A stretch of DNA of 64,000 nt from Bacteroidia bacterium (GTDB lineage Bacteria > Bacteroidota > Bacteroidia > Cytophagales > Cyclobacteriaceae): contig JAUILA010000006.1 of the NCBI GenBank assembly GCA_030432655.1, forward strand, positions 62,001-126,000, in the 5' to 3' direction. The notes beneath the pieces are model-generated. The model saw nothing but the letters and a program-made list of their open reading frames with translations. It did no database searches and was not told the DNA's origin. A program made the translations under genes and the position numbers. This document shows positions 35,326 to 44,220 of the stretch, piece by piece (the stretch's first letter is position 1; every line of letters begins with the position of its first letter).

Positions 35326-36333
35326 TCAGAACAGAATGCCGTCTACCGGTTCCACCGGAGGCGGCATTTCCTTTTCTTCCAGCATTTGTCTTAAATCCAC
35401 TTCGATGGTGCGGCTCAGGCTTGTGATCGGAATATCGTTGTAGCCTCCTTCAAACGGGTTTTCACTGTAATCACCAATCATTTCCATGGTAAAGAACAGC
35501 CATCCGATTAATGCACTGAACGGAATGGCCAGCCAGATATTGATCTGGTCAAAAGTATCAATCATACCCAGGGGAAGCAGGAATCCAAATATCCATACAG
35601 CAATCATGTTATAGGTCGCATACTGCCGCGGGAACGGGTAGTTCTTGATCCGCTCGCATTTACCCTGTTGGGTATAGAGATCGGTCAGCAGATCATGCAG
35701 TTTCATGTGCCTGAAATCATCAATCAAGTCTTTTTTTCTTAGCTCCTTCAGGCGCGAGGACTGCTTAGCCAATAACTGAGTAGCAGAATTGGCTTTGGAT
35801 AGCACCCATTTTTTTTCCGGTTCACCGATCAGTCCCTGCAGGTCATTCTCCAGCGAATGCTGGTATTCAGGAACAATCCGGCTGAAATAGGCATCTTCCT
35901 TTTTGTTCCCCCGGTGTTCCCATCCTTTCTTCTGCCGGAGCTGATGACGCAGCGCCGTCATCCAGGCGATATGACGATAGATCATTTCCCGGTGAATTTC
36001 AAGCAGGTCCTCGTCTTCCATTCCCCATTCCAGGAAGGTGTCGGTGATCAGATCCCTGACCGCGATCCCCCAGGTCCGGCTGGTATTGACAATGGCCCCG
36101 TAGATCTTCCGTGCTTCCCACTGCCGGTCATAGGAGCTGTTGTTCTTGAATCCCAGAAAAAATGCCACCGCAATACCGATTACGGACATGGGCAACCAGG
36201 GAATCCGGAGAAAGTGAAAATGGACCAGTTCGTAGCAAATCACAATCAATGCGGAATAAACGAACATTCCAATCAGGAACTTTGATGACCAGCGGACAGT
36301 CTGTCCGATAGGGTACGTACGTTTCGTTTGCAT
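35326..36333 (-). CDS. bestrophin-family anion channel
   Basis: The 335-residue protein has the bacterial bestrophin layout: a helix near 18-40, an adjacent helix near 43-60 followed by Asn-Asn-Ser-Ser-Tyr-Asp-Arg-Trp-Glu-Ala-Arg-Lys, and a helix pair near 230-275 with Leu-Pro-Leu-Gly-Met-Ile and Pro-Phe-Ser-Ala. The C-terminal Asp-Tyr-Ser-Glu-Asn-Pro-Phe-Glu-Gly block is the conserved acidic cluster region. It probably forms an ion channel in the inner membrane. It converges on the S9 peptidase gene. Confidence 0.88.
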   Translation of the reverse strand: MQTKRTYPIGQTVRWSSKFLIGMFVYSALIVICYELVHFHFLRIPWLPMSVIGIAVAFFLGFKNNSSYDRQWEARKIYGAIVNTSRTWGIAVRDLITDTFLEWGMEDEDLLEIHREMIYRHIAWMTALRHQLRQKKGWEHRGNKKEDAYFSRIVPEYQHSLENDLQGLIGEPEKKWVLSKANSATQLLAKQSSRLKELRKKDLIDDFRHMKLHDLLTDLYTQQGKCERIKNYPFPRQYATYNMIAVWIFGFLLPLGMIDTFDQINIWLAIPFSALIGWLFFTMEMIGDYSENPFEGGYNDIPITSLSRTIEVDLRQMLEEKEMPPPVEPVDGILF

Positions 36334-36508
36334 GTTGACCGGTTATTTCTCAGGAAGTTACACAGGAACGGGAGAATTATGAAATTATCTCCACACCGTC
36401 GTGAGGGAATTATATTAAGAGGTGTAGCGTGAAAATCTTATATTAGTCAGAAGTATCCGGTTGCGGTTGGCCGGATTCAGATCAGACAAGCAGAAGAAGG
36501 GAGTAACT

Positions 36509-38020
36509 ATGATTTTTAAGAAAATTCAGATAATGAATATAACGGCGCTGCTGCTGTTGCTGATTTCCTGCTCGCCGGGGACTGACCAGGAGCAGGTGAC
36601 TGAGGAGCAGGACGGCGGTCCCGATAACCGGCCGAATGTGATTTTTATTCTGAGTGATGACCACCGGTATGATTTTATGGGTTTCACCGGGAAAGTTCCG
36701 TTTCTGGAAACCCCGGGAATGGATAAAATGGCCAGGGAAGGGGTGCATTTTGTGAACGCATTTGTGACCACCTCGCTCTGTTCGCCAAGCCGGGCCTCCA
36801 TTCTTACCGGAAAATTTTCACACCGCCATGAAGTAATCGATAATCAGTCCCCGGTGCCGGAAGGAACCGTTTTCTTTCCGAGTTACCTGCAGGAAGCCGG
36901 CTATCAAACCGCCTTCTTCGGCAAGTGGCATATGGGCGAAAGCAGCTCCCAGCCACGCCCCGGGTTTGATCACTGGGAAAGTTTCAGGGGCCAGGGCACC
37001 TATTACAAACCCTTGTTAAACATAAACGGGACGGAAGAGCAGTTTGCCGACAGTGCCTACATCAGTGATCTGCTGACTGACCATGCCATTGACTGGATGA
37101 ATGGCCGGGATCAGGACAAACCGTTTTTCCTTTATTTGTCACACAAAGGGGTGCATGCTGAATTTCTCCCGGCTAAGCGACATGAGGGAGAATATGCCTC
37201 TGAAAGTCCGGCCTATCCTCCATCCATGTACCCGCCCGATCCTGCGGATTCGGCCAGATATAATTACCGGGACGTACCTGACTGGGTGAAAAATCAACGT
37301 TACAGCTGGCATGGCGTGGATTATATGTACCACGGTCAGATCCCTTTTGATGAATTTTATATGAGGTATACCGAAACCCTCCTGGGTGTGGATGAGAGTA
37401 TCCAGGATGTACTTGCCTACCTGGAAGAGAACGGGATGCTGGAGAATACCCTCGTGATATACATGGGGGACAATGGATTTTCCTTTGGCGAACACGGGTT
37501 AATTGATAAGAGACAAGCCTATGAAGAATCAATCAGGGTACCGATGCTTGCGTACGGGGGAGGCGAACTGATCCGGACGGACAGTATTCTCCAGATGGTG
37601 CAGAACATCGATATCGGTCCGACTGTGCTTGAGCTGGCCGGCGCTGATATACCGGAAGATATGGACGGTCAGTCTTTTCTGCCCCTGATGCGGGGAGAGG
37701 ATATTCCTTGGCGGGAAAGGATCTACTACGAATATTTCTGGGAGCGTGCCTTTCCACAAACACCGACGGTACATGCTGTGCGTACGGATAAGTATAAATT
37801 CATCCGCTATTACGGGATCTGGGATATCAATGAATTGTATGACCTGGAGAATGATCCGATGGAAATGCATAATCTGATACGTGATCCCCAATACAGGGAG
37901 GTCAGCGAGCAACTGAGAAATGATATTTTTGACTGGCTGGAAGAAACAAATGGTATGTACATTCCGCTTAAAAGGGATATGGGTGCCAGATTTGATCATA
38001 AATACCGGGGGACATACTAA
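36509..38020 (+). CDS. lipoprotein S1-family sulfatase
   Basis: The 503-residue enzyme has a lipobox (Ile-Ser-Cys) and an S1 arylsulfatase domain. Asp-Asp of Ile-Leu-Ser-Asp-Asp-His and Asp-Asn of Gly-Asp-Asn-Gly are metal ligands. Cys91 in Cys-Ser-Pro-Ser-Arg is the residue converted to formylglycine. A TTG-initiated extension exists upstream at 36461, but the ATG at 36509 is preceded by GGGAG and gives the proper signal, so I use it. A formylglycine-generating enzyme must be encoded elsewhere. It overlaps the next gene by one base (TAATG). Confidence 0.92.
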   Translation: MIFKKIQIMNITALLLLLISCSPGTDQEQVTEEQDGGPDNRPNVIFILSDDHRYDFMGFTGKVPFLETPGMDKMAREGVHFVNAFVTTSLCSPSRASILTGKFSHRHEVIDNQSPVPEGTVFFPSYLQEAGYQTAFFGKWHMGESSSQPRPGFDHWESFRGQGTYYKPLLNINGTEEQFADSAYISDLLTDHAIDWMNGRDQDKPFFLYLSHKGVHAEFLPAKRHEGEYASESPAYPPSMYPPDPADSARYNYRDVPDWVKNQRYSWHGVDYMYHGQIPFDEFYMRYTETLLGVDESIQDVLAYLEENGMLENTLVIYMGDNGFSFGEHGLIDKRQAYEESIRVPMLAYGGGELIRTDSILQMVQNIDIGPTVLELAGADIPEDMDGQSFLPLMRGEDIPWRERIYYEYFWERAFPQTPTVHAVRTDKYKFIRYYGIWDINELYDLENDPMEMHNLIRDPQYREVSEQLRNDIFDWLEETNGMYIPLKRDMGARFDHKYRGTY

Positions 38021-38850
38021 TGCGCGGATTATTATTAAGCATTTTGTTAATCGTTTTGGTGGCGGCACCATCGCTGGCCCAGATCAGGGTTATGTCGTAC
38101 AATATCAAGTTTGACGACAAGCGTGATTCAGTTAATAACTGGGAGGCAAGAAAGGACGGCCTGATTGGATTGCTGAATTATCACGAACCGGATATTATCG
38201 GTGTTCAGGAAGCACTGAAGCACCAGATTGATGATATGCTGTCCGGCCTTGACCATTTTAAGAAGATTGGAGTCGGACGAGATGACGGCAAGCAACAGGG
38301 CGAATACAGTGCGATATTATACAATGCGGAGAAATTTACTTTACTGGACAGCGGAACATTTTGGTTGTCAACCACCCCGGAAAAAGTAAGCACTGGGTGG
38401 GATGCAGCCCTTCCAAGAATTTGTACCTGGGCGCGATTTGAAGACGGTCAGGGAGACCGGTTTTACATATTTAATACGCATTTCGACCATGTGGGCGAAC
38501 AGGCGCGTCTTGAAAGTGCAAAGCTTATCAGGGAACGCGTTATGGAACAGGTTCAGGCCCCGGCAGTAATTATGGGGGATTTTAATTTCACATCGGACAA
38601 AGCGCCCTATGAGGTGATGACAGAATATTTTGCTGATGCAAAAAAGGAAAGCAGTACCCGTCCATACGGACCGGATGGAACGTTTAATGCGTTCCGGTTT
38701 CATGAACCGGTGGAACGGCGGATAGACTACATTTATCTTTACGGAAAATGGGAAGTGCTGGCGTATGCTACGCTTTCGGATTCACGGGATATGAAATACC
38801 CGTCCGATCACTTTCCCGTGATGACGATCATCTCACCCGTCTACGAATGA
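38020..38850 (+). CDS. secreted endonuclease/exonuclease/phosphatase-family protein
   Basis: The 276-residue protein has a Sec signal peptide (about 1-20) and the EEP fold: Ser-Tyr-Asn-Ile-Lys-Phe-Asp near 27, Gly-Val-Gln-Glu-Ala near 65, Asn-Thr-His-Phe-Asp near 152, Met-Gly-Asp-Phe-Asn-Phe near 188 and Ser-Asp-His-Phe-Pro-Val near 266, the usual Asn, Glu, His, Asp and Asp-His residues. Coupling to the sulfatase by a one-base overlap suggests that the two act on the same sulfated and phosphorylated material. Nuclease versus phosphatase activity cannot be told from sequence. Confidence 0.9.
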   Translation: MRGLLLSILLIVLVAAPSLAQIRVMSYNIKFDDKRDSVNNWEARKDGLIGLLNYHEPDIIGVQEALKHQIDDMLSGLDHFKKIGVGRDDGKQQGEYSAILYNAEKFTLLDSGTFWLSTTPEKVSTGWDAALPRICTWARFEDGQGDRFYIFNTHFDHVGEQARLESAKLIRERVMEQVQAPAVIMGDFNFTSDKAPYEVMTEYFADAKKESSTRPYGPDGTFNAFRFHEPVERRIDYIYLYGKWEVLAYATLSDSRDMKYPSDHFPVMTIISPVYE

Positions 38851-38862
38851 TACACGGCGATT

Positions 38863-40314
38863 CTATCCTTCTGAATGACCAGTCAGCGCCAGGAAGTTTT
38901 TGTATGCTTCGCGGGCTACATTCCGGCCGAGGGTGAGCCCTTCGATATTATCACTTTGTATATGATATCCCCCGAGCACCCTGGAGATTCCTGCCATATC
39001 GGCCGTTTCTGTGAAAGTCGGGAAGTGCAGTGTGACCGTATCGCCCAGGTTGTCCGGCTCCGTAAGAATCCCCGGCACCAGATCAATGGAACTCCCGAAT
39101 TCATCACTTCCGGTAAACAATTTTAGTGCCTCCGCGCAGGCGCCGCTGATCGTACTGTGCCCGGAGACGTAGCTGGGGAATGGCGGGCAAAGGAAAGTTT
39201 CAGGCGAGTAGGGCCTCCACATTTGTCCTTTTACAGAGTCCATCCCGGTCACTGGCCCGGTCCAGGCTTTGATCAGCTGATCCTGGTAGTAATCGTGAAC
39301 CAGGGCATACGGGCGGGCAAAATCGTAATACATTTTACTGTCCCAGGAGGCAATGAACGCGTCCATGGCCGTTGCCTGCACCAGGAAATACATTTTGACA
39401 TCTTCATCCAGCGTATGGTTGTCCCGTACCGATACTTGCTGTGCGAAAATAAACCAATGACCCGCCTGTTGGACCGACTGCGGACCATCCCGCATGAACT
39501 CCACCAGTGCGCGCTGCTCATCAGTGAGGTGCGCTTGCATTTCCACTACTTCTTCAATCTCCGCATTAAGCTGGGGAGAACCGATTTCCGGCGGAGGCCC
39601 CGGGCGAAATTGGCTTCCTGAATCAATCAGCAGGGGCTTGACCAGCTGCCAGTGAGGGGTAAGACAAGCAGGTGCAAAAGTGCCGCCTTCTCCATCGGCA
39701 AAGTATTTTGGCTGCCATCTTTTGAGGTCGGTAAGTTCATCGGCTGAATTGACCGGTTTGTATCCGGTATAATCTGAATAATATTCTCCGTCAGATCCGT
39801 CATGGTCGCCATATTGATTGGCACCATCATGACGACGTTGTTCAATAATTGTCTTAGCCGCAAGATTCCCAATCCCTGCAGGGGTAGTGGGATCCAGGGA
39901 ATTGTCTTCCGGATCAAGGCCCAGGTTTTCCATGGTTTCCCTGAATAATATGGAATCAGAAAAATAATATTCATTCAGCGTTCTGTAGGCGGCATAGCTT
40001 ATAGCAATTTCTTTATTGGTTAGCGTTCGTTCCGCTTCCGGTCGTCTTTCTACAGTAAGATAGAGGGGAGAGGCCACATCATCATAACGGCTCCAGGCGT
40101 CATATACGGAAGTCCAGATCAGTCCCAGAATCCGGGAAGTAATTGTAGGCCGGGGGTTGAACCATTCGGTATCATGGGCAGTGGCATCCAGCGAGATTTT
40201 TCCCCAGAGATAGGCCACATTGTCTTTTCCGAGTTTTTCCGATTTAACCTGTTCGCTGGTCTGGCAGGAGCCCACCGCGCAACACAGGACTATTAGTAAA
40301 CATAAAGACCTCAT
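38863..40314 (-). CDS. vanadium-dependent haloperoxidase-like (PAP2) lipoprotein
   Basis: The 483-residue protein has a lipobox (Val-Gly-Ser-Cys17) and the PAP2/haloperoxidase core: Arg-Pro of Met-Trp-Arg-Pro-Tyr, Ser-Gly-His-Ser-Thr near 390 and Ser-Arg-Val-Leu-Gly-Gly-Tyr-His near 440, which match the Arg, His and Arg-His residues that bind vanadate or phosphate. It is an envelope protein. Whether it is a true haloperoxidase or a phosphatase cannot be settled. It converges on the EEP-family gene. Confidence 0.88.
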   Translation of the reverse strand: MRSLCLLIVLCCAVGSCQTSEQVKSEKLGKDNVAYLWGKISLDATAHDTEWFNPRPTITSRILGLIWTSVYDAWSRYDDVASPLYLTVERRPEAERTLTNKEIAISYAAYRTLNEYYFSDSILFRETMENLGLDPEDNSLDPTTPAGIGNLAAKTIIEQRRHDGANQYGDHDGSDGEYYSDYTGYKPVNSADELTDLKRWQPKYFADGEGGTFAPACLTPHWQLVKPLLIDSGSQFRPGPPPEIGSPQLNAEIEEVVEMQAHLTDEQRALVEFMRDGPQSVQQAGHWFIFAQQVSVRDNHTLDEDVKMYFLVQATAMDAFIASWDSKMYYDFARPYALVHDYYQDQLIKAWTGPVTGMDSVKGQMWRPYSPETFLCPPFPSYVSGHSTISGACAEALKLFTGSDEFGSSIDLVPGILTEPDNLGDTVTLHFPTFTETADMAGISRVLGGYHIQSDNIEGLTLGRNVAREAYKNFLALTGHSEG

Positions 40315-40412
40315 AGAACAGTTTTTCTTAAAATGACGGCAGATAAACCCTCAGCAAATGGATAATTTATCATTCATTGTACCATTCAAATTTTAAATGT
40401 ACAAAAAATAAA

Positions 40413-40424
40413 GCAATCGATTGC
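40413..40424. promoter_or_regulatory. perfect 12-bp palindrome between divergent genes
   Basis: GCAATCGATTGC is a perfect palindrome with central CG, in an AT-rich interval between the haloperoxidase-like gene (start 40314, minus strand) and the esterase gene (start 40526, plus strand). Its symmetry resembles LacI/GalR-type operators. No LacI-type gene is in the window. Confidence 0.4.
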
Positions 40425-40525
40425 GTAAAATTTCTTCAGAATAATTATAGGTTGGGTGGTTTAAAAAGAAGGCAGATTATCGATAACTTCGGATCGGTCC
40501 AGATTGTAAAAAATATTCTCCAGCC

Positions 40526-41452
40526 ATGATTAAGCATTTTATTCCTGCGATTTTCCTTTTGTTTCCATTGGCCCTAATGTCCCAGGAGGTCAGGACCGTC
40601 ACCTATCATGATAATCTGCAAATGGATATTTACCTGCCTGACGGACGGGCAGACGGAATTGTATTGTTCGTTCATGGAGGGGGATTCAGTGGAGGAAAAA
40701 GGGAAGACGGGGATAAATTCTGCAGGAACATTCTGGAGATGAACAAGAACAGTGACGTTAAATATGCGGCAATCACGATGTCTTACCGGCTGTTACAAAA
40801 GGATAAGGGGTTTGGCTGCGATGTCTCCTCGGCACAAAAGAAAAAAGTGTTTCTGGAGTCAGGAAGGGATATTGCTTATGCGGCTGACTGGATACTAAAA
40901 AACGGGGCAGAGTACGGACTTCCTTCCGACCGCATAATCCTGGCTGGCAGCAGTGCCGGTGCAGAGGCGGTGTTGCATGCGGCTTACTGGGAGGAAACCA
41001 GAAAGACGGATGCAGGCGAGCGGATATTGCCGGCCGGGTTTCATTACTCGGCAGTGATCAGTATGGCAGGCGCCTTATTTGATCTCTCGCTCATTACGCG
41101 GGAGAATATGTTGCCAACCCTGCTCCTGCATGGAACATGTGACAACCTGGTGCCCTATGCATCGGCGCCGCACCATTACTGTGGTGAATCTGAAAGCGGA
41201 TACCTGATGCTTCACGGGAGCGGCAGTATTGCCGACCGGCTTTCTTCACTGAATGCCAATTACATGCTTGTCTCTGAATGCGGTGGCGGACATGAATGGG
41301 CTGGGAAACCGCAGGACGAAGAGTTTTCAAAGGTGAGGCTTTTTCTTTCCGGGATGCTGGCCCATGCCCGAAGCTTTTCCTATGAGGAGGTCATACCCGG
41401 TGAGGCAAACTGTAATTATCCTGACCTGGGTATTTGTTCGGCAAACGAATAA
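40526..41452 (+). CDS. secreted alpha/beta hydrolase (carboxylesterase-like)
   Basis: The 308-residue protein has a Sec signal peptide (about 1-20). His-Gly-Gly-Gly-Phe at about 52-56 forms the oxyanion hole, Gly-Ser-Ser-Ala-Gly near 141-145 the nucleophile elbow, Asp of Thr-Cys-Asp-Asn-Leu near 204 and a C-terminal His of Gly-Gly-His-Glu-Trp complete the triad. It resembles esterases or deacetylases of polysaccharides, but the substrate is not visible. A strong terminator follows at once. Confidence 0.87.
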   Translation: MIKHFIPAIFLLFPLALMSQEVRTVTYHDNLQMDIYLPDGRADGIVLFVHGGGFSGGKREDGDKFCRNILEMNKNSDVKYAAITMSYRLLQKDKGFGCDVSSAQKKKVFLESGRDIAYAADWILKNGAEYGLPSDRIILAGSSAGAEAVLHAAYWEETRKTDAGERILPAGFHYSAVISMAGALFDLSLITRENMLPTLLLHGTCDNLVPYASAPHHYCGESESGYLMLHGSGSIADRLSSLNANYMLVSECGGGHEWAGKPQDEEFSKVRLFLSGMLAHARSFSYEEVIPGEANCNYPDLGICSANE

Positions 41453-41487
41453 AAAAAATGCCCTCCGGCGGGAGGGCATTCTTATTT
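41451..41487. terminator. bidirectional intrinsic terminator
   Basis: ATGCCCTCC (41458-41466) and GGAGGGCAT (41471-41479) form a perfect 9-bp stem around GGCG, after eight A and before TTCTTATTT. It separates the esterase gene from the S41 peptidase gene. Confidence 0.85.
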
Positions 41488-41501
41488 ACATCTTTTATTT
41501 G

Positions 41502-42986
41502 TTAATCCCGAATCACTTCCGGAAGAGTTTCTTGAGGAAGATACATCGTATTCACCCCAGGTTTGTCGTCGAGGGAGAATTTGATGGCTTCTCCGCGTAC
41601 GGGTAATTCATAGGGAGCCAGTACTCTTCCGCCTACTCGACCCGGAGTACTTATTCCCATCAATTCCAGGGCTCTTGCGAGTAAAGGTTCGGACGGATCT
41701 CCAAGAGGTTCCAGGGGCAGCTGCATGAATTCCTCCACCAGGTTGTCACCGGCAGGTGAAAATCCATCGGCATAATTTGAAAGGCCATCGCTGTTATAAG
41801 TCCTGAATACGATGGGAAGCATGCCGTAATCATTATCATCGTTCTCATCATCTTCAATCGGAATGGAACCCACATTTTTTCCAATCGTTTCTTCACCGAT
41901 GATCACTACGTCCATATAAGGCAACAGGCCATTGATCATCAGTTCACTGGCCGATGCAGTACGGCTTCCTACAAGAACATAAACAGTCTGACCCGCCAGT
42001 GATTGTCCGATATTTTCTGCTTTTTCAAGAAATTTACCGCGCAGGATATCGTCACCGTCTTCCAGGCTTTCAATATATGCCTGTAGTTCGTCGTTCCAGC
42101 GGTTTTCATAGAAAATATTGGTCCCGGTAACGCCGGGTGCGATGAGACTTGCCAGGTTTCTGGCAGAGGAAACGGATCCGCCGCCATTGTAGCGCAAGTC
42201 AAGCACAAAATTAGTTACTCCCTGCGCCTTAAAGTCCGCAAAGATCTGATCCATTTCATTATCATACGCCTGGCCCGTTCCGGGAGAAAAGAAAGTGTAC
42301 ATGAAATAGCCTACTTTCTGTCCGCCAAAATCCAGTACCTGCGCAACATGGTTCGGATTATCTGCCAGTTCAATGGCAGTAAGACTCACACTTCCCTGGT
42401 CCACGTAGGCGCTGGACTCGTTAACAAAGCGCTCATAGGAAACATCATGATCGCTGTCAATATTACCCAGCAGAAACTGGTAGTTATCGAGGTCCATGGT
42501 GGTTCCATTAATCTGGGTGATTATGTCTCCGCGCATCAGCCCGGCATCCTCTGCAGGACTGTTGTGCTTCACATAAAGAATAAGGGCAATGACATTTTCA
42601 TTATCTGCACTTTCGCGGAACAGGACAAATTCATACCCTGCTTCCAGCGACACCCCATTCAGGCTGTTGATCAGGTCCTGGTAATCATCAACGATGTAGG
42701 AAAAGCGGTCTTCAGATGACAGCAGGTCATCAAAGAAATCTTCCGGATCCTGGGTACGGTTTGGATTAGATGGAATCTGGTCCGTCCACAGATAATACAC
42801 ATCCATATTATCATAGATCCAGTTGTTAATCTCCCGGTTCGGATTGGGTGGTGTAGGGGTGCCTCCGCCTCCCGGATCATCATCATCGTCATTTCCACAT
42901 CCGCTGATTGTCAGCATGCTGAGTGCGATCAATGTCGTCAGCATAAGTGACCAAGCATACTTTACTTCTCTCATTCTTTGTTTCAT
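41502..42986 (-). CDS. S41-family C-terminal processing peptidase lipoprotein
   Basis: The 494-residue lipoprotein (lipobox Ile-Ser-Gly-Cys30, followed by an acidic and glycine-rich linker) has a PDZ domain at about 125-205 and the S41 catalytic domain with Asp-Leu-Arg-Tyr-Asn-Gly-Gly-Gly (263-270), Ser347 in Thr-Ala-Ser-Ala-Ser-Glu, and Lys370 in Gly-Glu-Glu-Thr-Ile-Gly-Lys. It cleaves unfolded or C-terminal segments in the envelope. Its start overlaps the stop of the upstream small secreted protein (TAATG), so the two are co-made. Confidence 0.93.
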   Translation of the reverse strand: MKQRMREVKYAWSLMLTTLIALSMLTISGCGNDDDDDPGGGGTPTPPNPNREINNWIYDNMDVYYLWTDQIPSNPNRTQDPEDFFDDLLSSEDRFSYIVDDYQDLINSLNGVSLEAGYEFVLFRESADNENVIALILYVKHNSPAEDAGLMRGDIITQINGTTMDLDNYQFLLGNIDSDHDVSYERFVNESSAYVDQGSVSLTAIELADNPNHVAQVLDFGGQKVGYFMYTFFSPGTGQAYDNEMDQIFADFKAQGVTNFVLDLRYNGGGSVSSARNLASLIAPGVTGTNIFYENRWNDELQAYIESLEDGDDILRGKFLEKAENIGQSLAGQTVYVLVGSRTASASELMINGLLPYMDVVIIGEETIGKNVGSIPIEDDENDDNDYGMLPIVFRTYNSDGLSNYADGFSPAGDNLVEEFMQLPLEPLGDPSEPLLARALELMGISTPGRVGGRVLAPYELPVRGEAIKFSLDDKPGVNTMYLPQETLPEVIRD

Positions 42987-43612
42987 TAAAGTTTCACGTT
43001 CATTACCTGTCGGTTGATCACCAGGTTGGTCAGGTTACTTTTGCCTTTAGAGATGGTAACAGCATTTCCGAGAGAAAAATTCTCCAAAATGACCCATCCG
43101 CACTTGTCCGACTTTGCTAATATACTCCCATTTTTGTTTTTTACCGTCGCTTTGCCGACAGGATTGCCTTTATTATTGGTGATCCTGATTATAATATTCG
43201 CGAATTCCGGTTTGTTCTCATGAAGGATAAAGACACCGTCTTTACCACCCGGTCCGTAAAGATCAATGGCCTGCCGCCCGCGGATCACATCAATCCTTGA
43301 AATATTACTGTAATCAACAGAATCAGCGGATATTCTGGTTTTACCGTAAAAGAAAACGCCTTTATTCGAGGGATCAGGGCGGGAGGTGATAAGTGCTCCG
43401 TTTCTGGCGGCCGGACCATACAATTCAATGGCCCTGTCTCCTTTAAGAAAATGGATGATCACGGTAGAGTCATTCTGGATCTTTCTGAATTCTTCCTGCG
43501 TGGCCTGCTCACCATCGATGACCAGGAAAAAGCTCGTCGAATCGCTTTTCTGAGCCATTACAGCCATAGAAAAGAGCAGGAATGCGGAAGAGAGTAATAG
43601 CTGTTTCATCAT
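42986..43612 (-). CDS. small secreted protein with two TonB-plug-like motifs
   Basis: The 208-residue product has a Sec signal peptide (about 1-20). Twice it carries a motif like the end of a TonB-receptor plug: Ile-Glu-Leu-Tyr-Gly-Pro-Ala-Ala-Arg-Asn-Gly-Ala-Leu-Ile (about 63-76) and Ile-Asp-Leu-Tyr-Gly-Pro-Gly-Gly-Lys-Asp-Gly-Val-Phe-Ile (about 115-128), followed by a C-terminal stretch that resembles a carboxypeptidase-regulatory beta-sandwich (about 140-195). No barrel follows, so it is not a receptor. It is translationally coupled to the S41 peptidase, suggesting that it is a partner or inhibitor. Function unknown. Confidence 0.82.
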   Translation of the reverse strand: MMKQLLLSSAFLLFSMAVMAQKSDSTSFFLVIDGEQATQEEFRKIQNDSTVIIHFLKGDRAIELYGPAARNGALITSRPDPSNKGVFFYGKTRISADSVDYSNISRIDVIRGRQAIDLYGPGGKDGVFILHENKPEFANIIIRITNNKGNPVGKATVKNKNGSILAKSDKCGWVILENFSLGNAVTISKGKSNLTNLVINRQVMNVKL

Positions 43613-43654
43613 CGTTTTTCTCAGTATCAGTCAAATCTCATGCCGGAACTAATT

Positions 43655-44218
43655 TCACACAATAATTAATCCTTCCCCCGGATCTCCGAATGTCCTGAAC
43701 GTTTCTTTTTCGTATCTCCAGCCTGTGAGCCAGGCAAGCAGGGCGTCGACCTGGTGCCAGTTTTCCGGATCTGGCATTTCCATCGGGACCCTTTCTTTAA
43801 GGCGAATCAGGAATGCCTCTTTATCCTTTTTGTAAAATTCTCCCAGGTCCCATTCCCGGACCAGACCGGCCGGGTAGGCTTCAAACACTTCCCTTTCTTC
43901 CTTCAGCCAGTAATCCTTGTGCCGGATAGCACGGGCGGTTAATCCGCCCAGAAACATCGGCGACATAGCGGAAACTTCCCGGTCGGCCGATCGGTAAAAG
44001 TAGTCATTTGCTCCGGGTGTGCCGGTAAATACGGATGGGAGACTGAGTGGCGCATCAATGAATATCCGGCGGATATCCTGCTCGTGCACCATGCTTTCGA
44101 TGAATTTATCGGAATCGATGCCTTTTTTCGATTGCTCAATGACCCATTCATCTTCCATGAAAACACATACCGCAGTTTTCCCGGATCTTCTGGCGCCGAA
44201 ATCTATGCCGGCATGCAT
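43655..44218 (-). CDS. DUF429-family protein (predicted RNase H-like nuclease)
   Basis: The 187-residue cytoplasmic protein shows the DUF429 pattern: Gly-Ile-Asp-Phe-Gly-Ala-Arg near 4-10, Ile-Phe-Ile-Asp-Ala-Pro-Leu-Ser-Leu near 51-59, Glu-Ala-Tyr-Pro-Ala-Gly near 112-117 and Asp-Ala-Leu-Leu-Ala-Trp near 157-162, acidic positions typical of an RNase H-like nuclease core. It follows the glycogen synthase gene by two bases, so it is in the same transcript, an unexpected pairing. Confidence 0.85.
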   Translation of the reverse strand: MHAGIDFGARRSGKTAVCVFMEDEWVIEQSKKGIDSDKFIESMVHEQDIRRIFIDAPLSLPSVFTGTPGANDYFYRSADREVSAMSPMFLGGLTARAIRHKDYWLKEEREVFEAYPAGLVREWDLGEFYKKDKEAFLIRLKERVPMEMPDPENWHQVDALLAWLTGWRYEKETFRTFGDPGEGLIIV

Positions 44219-44220
44219 GA

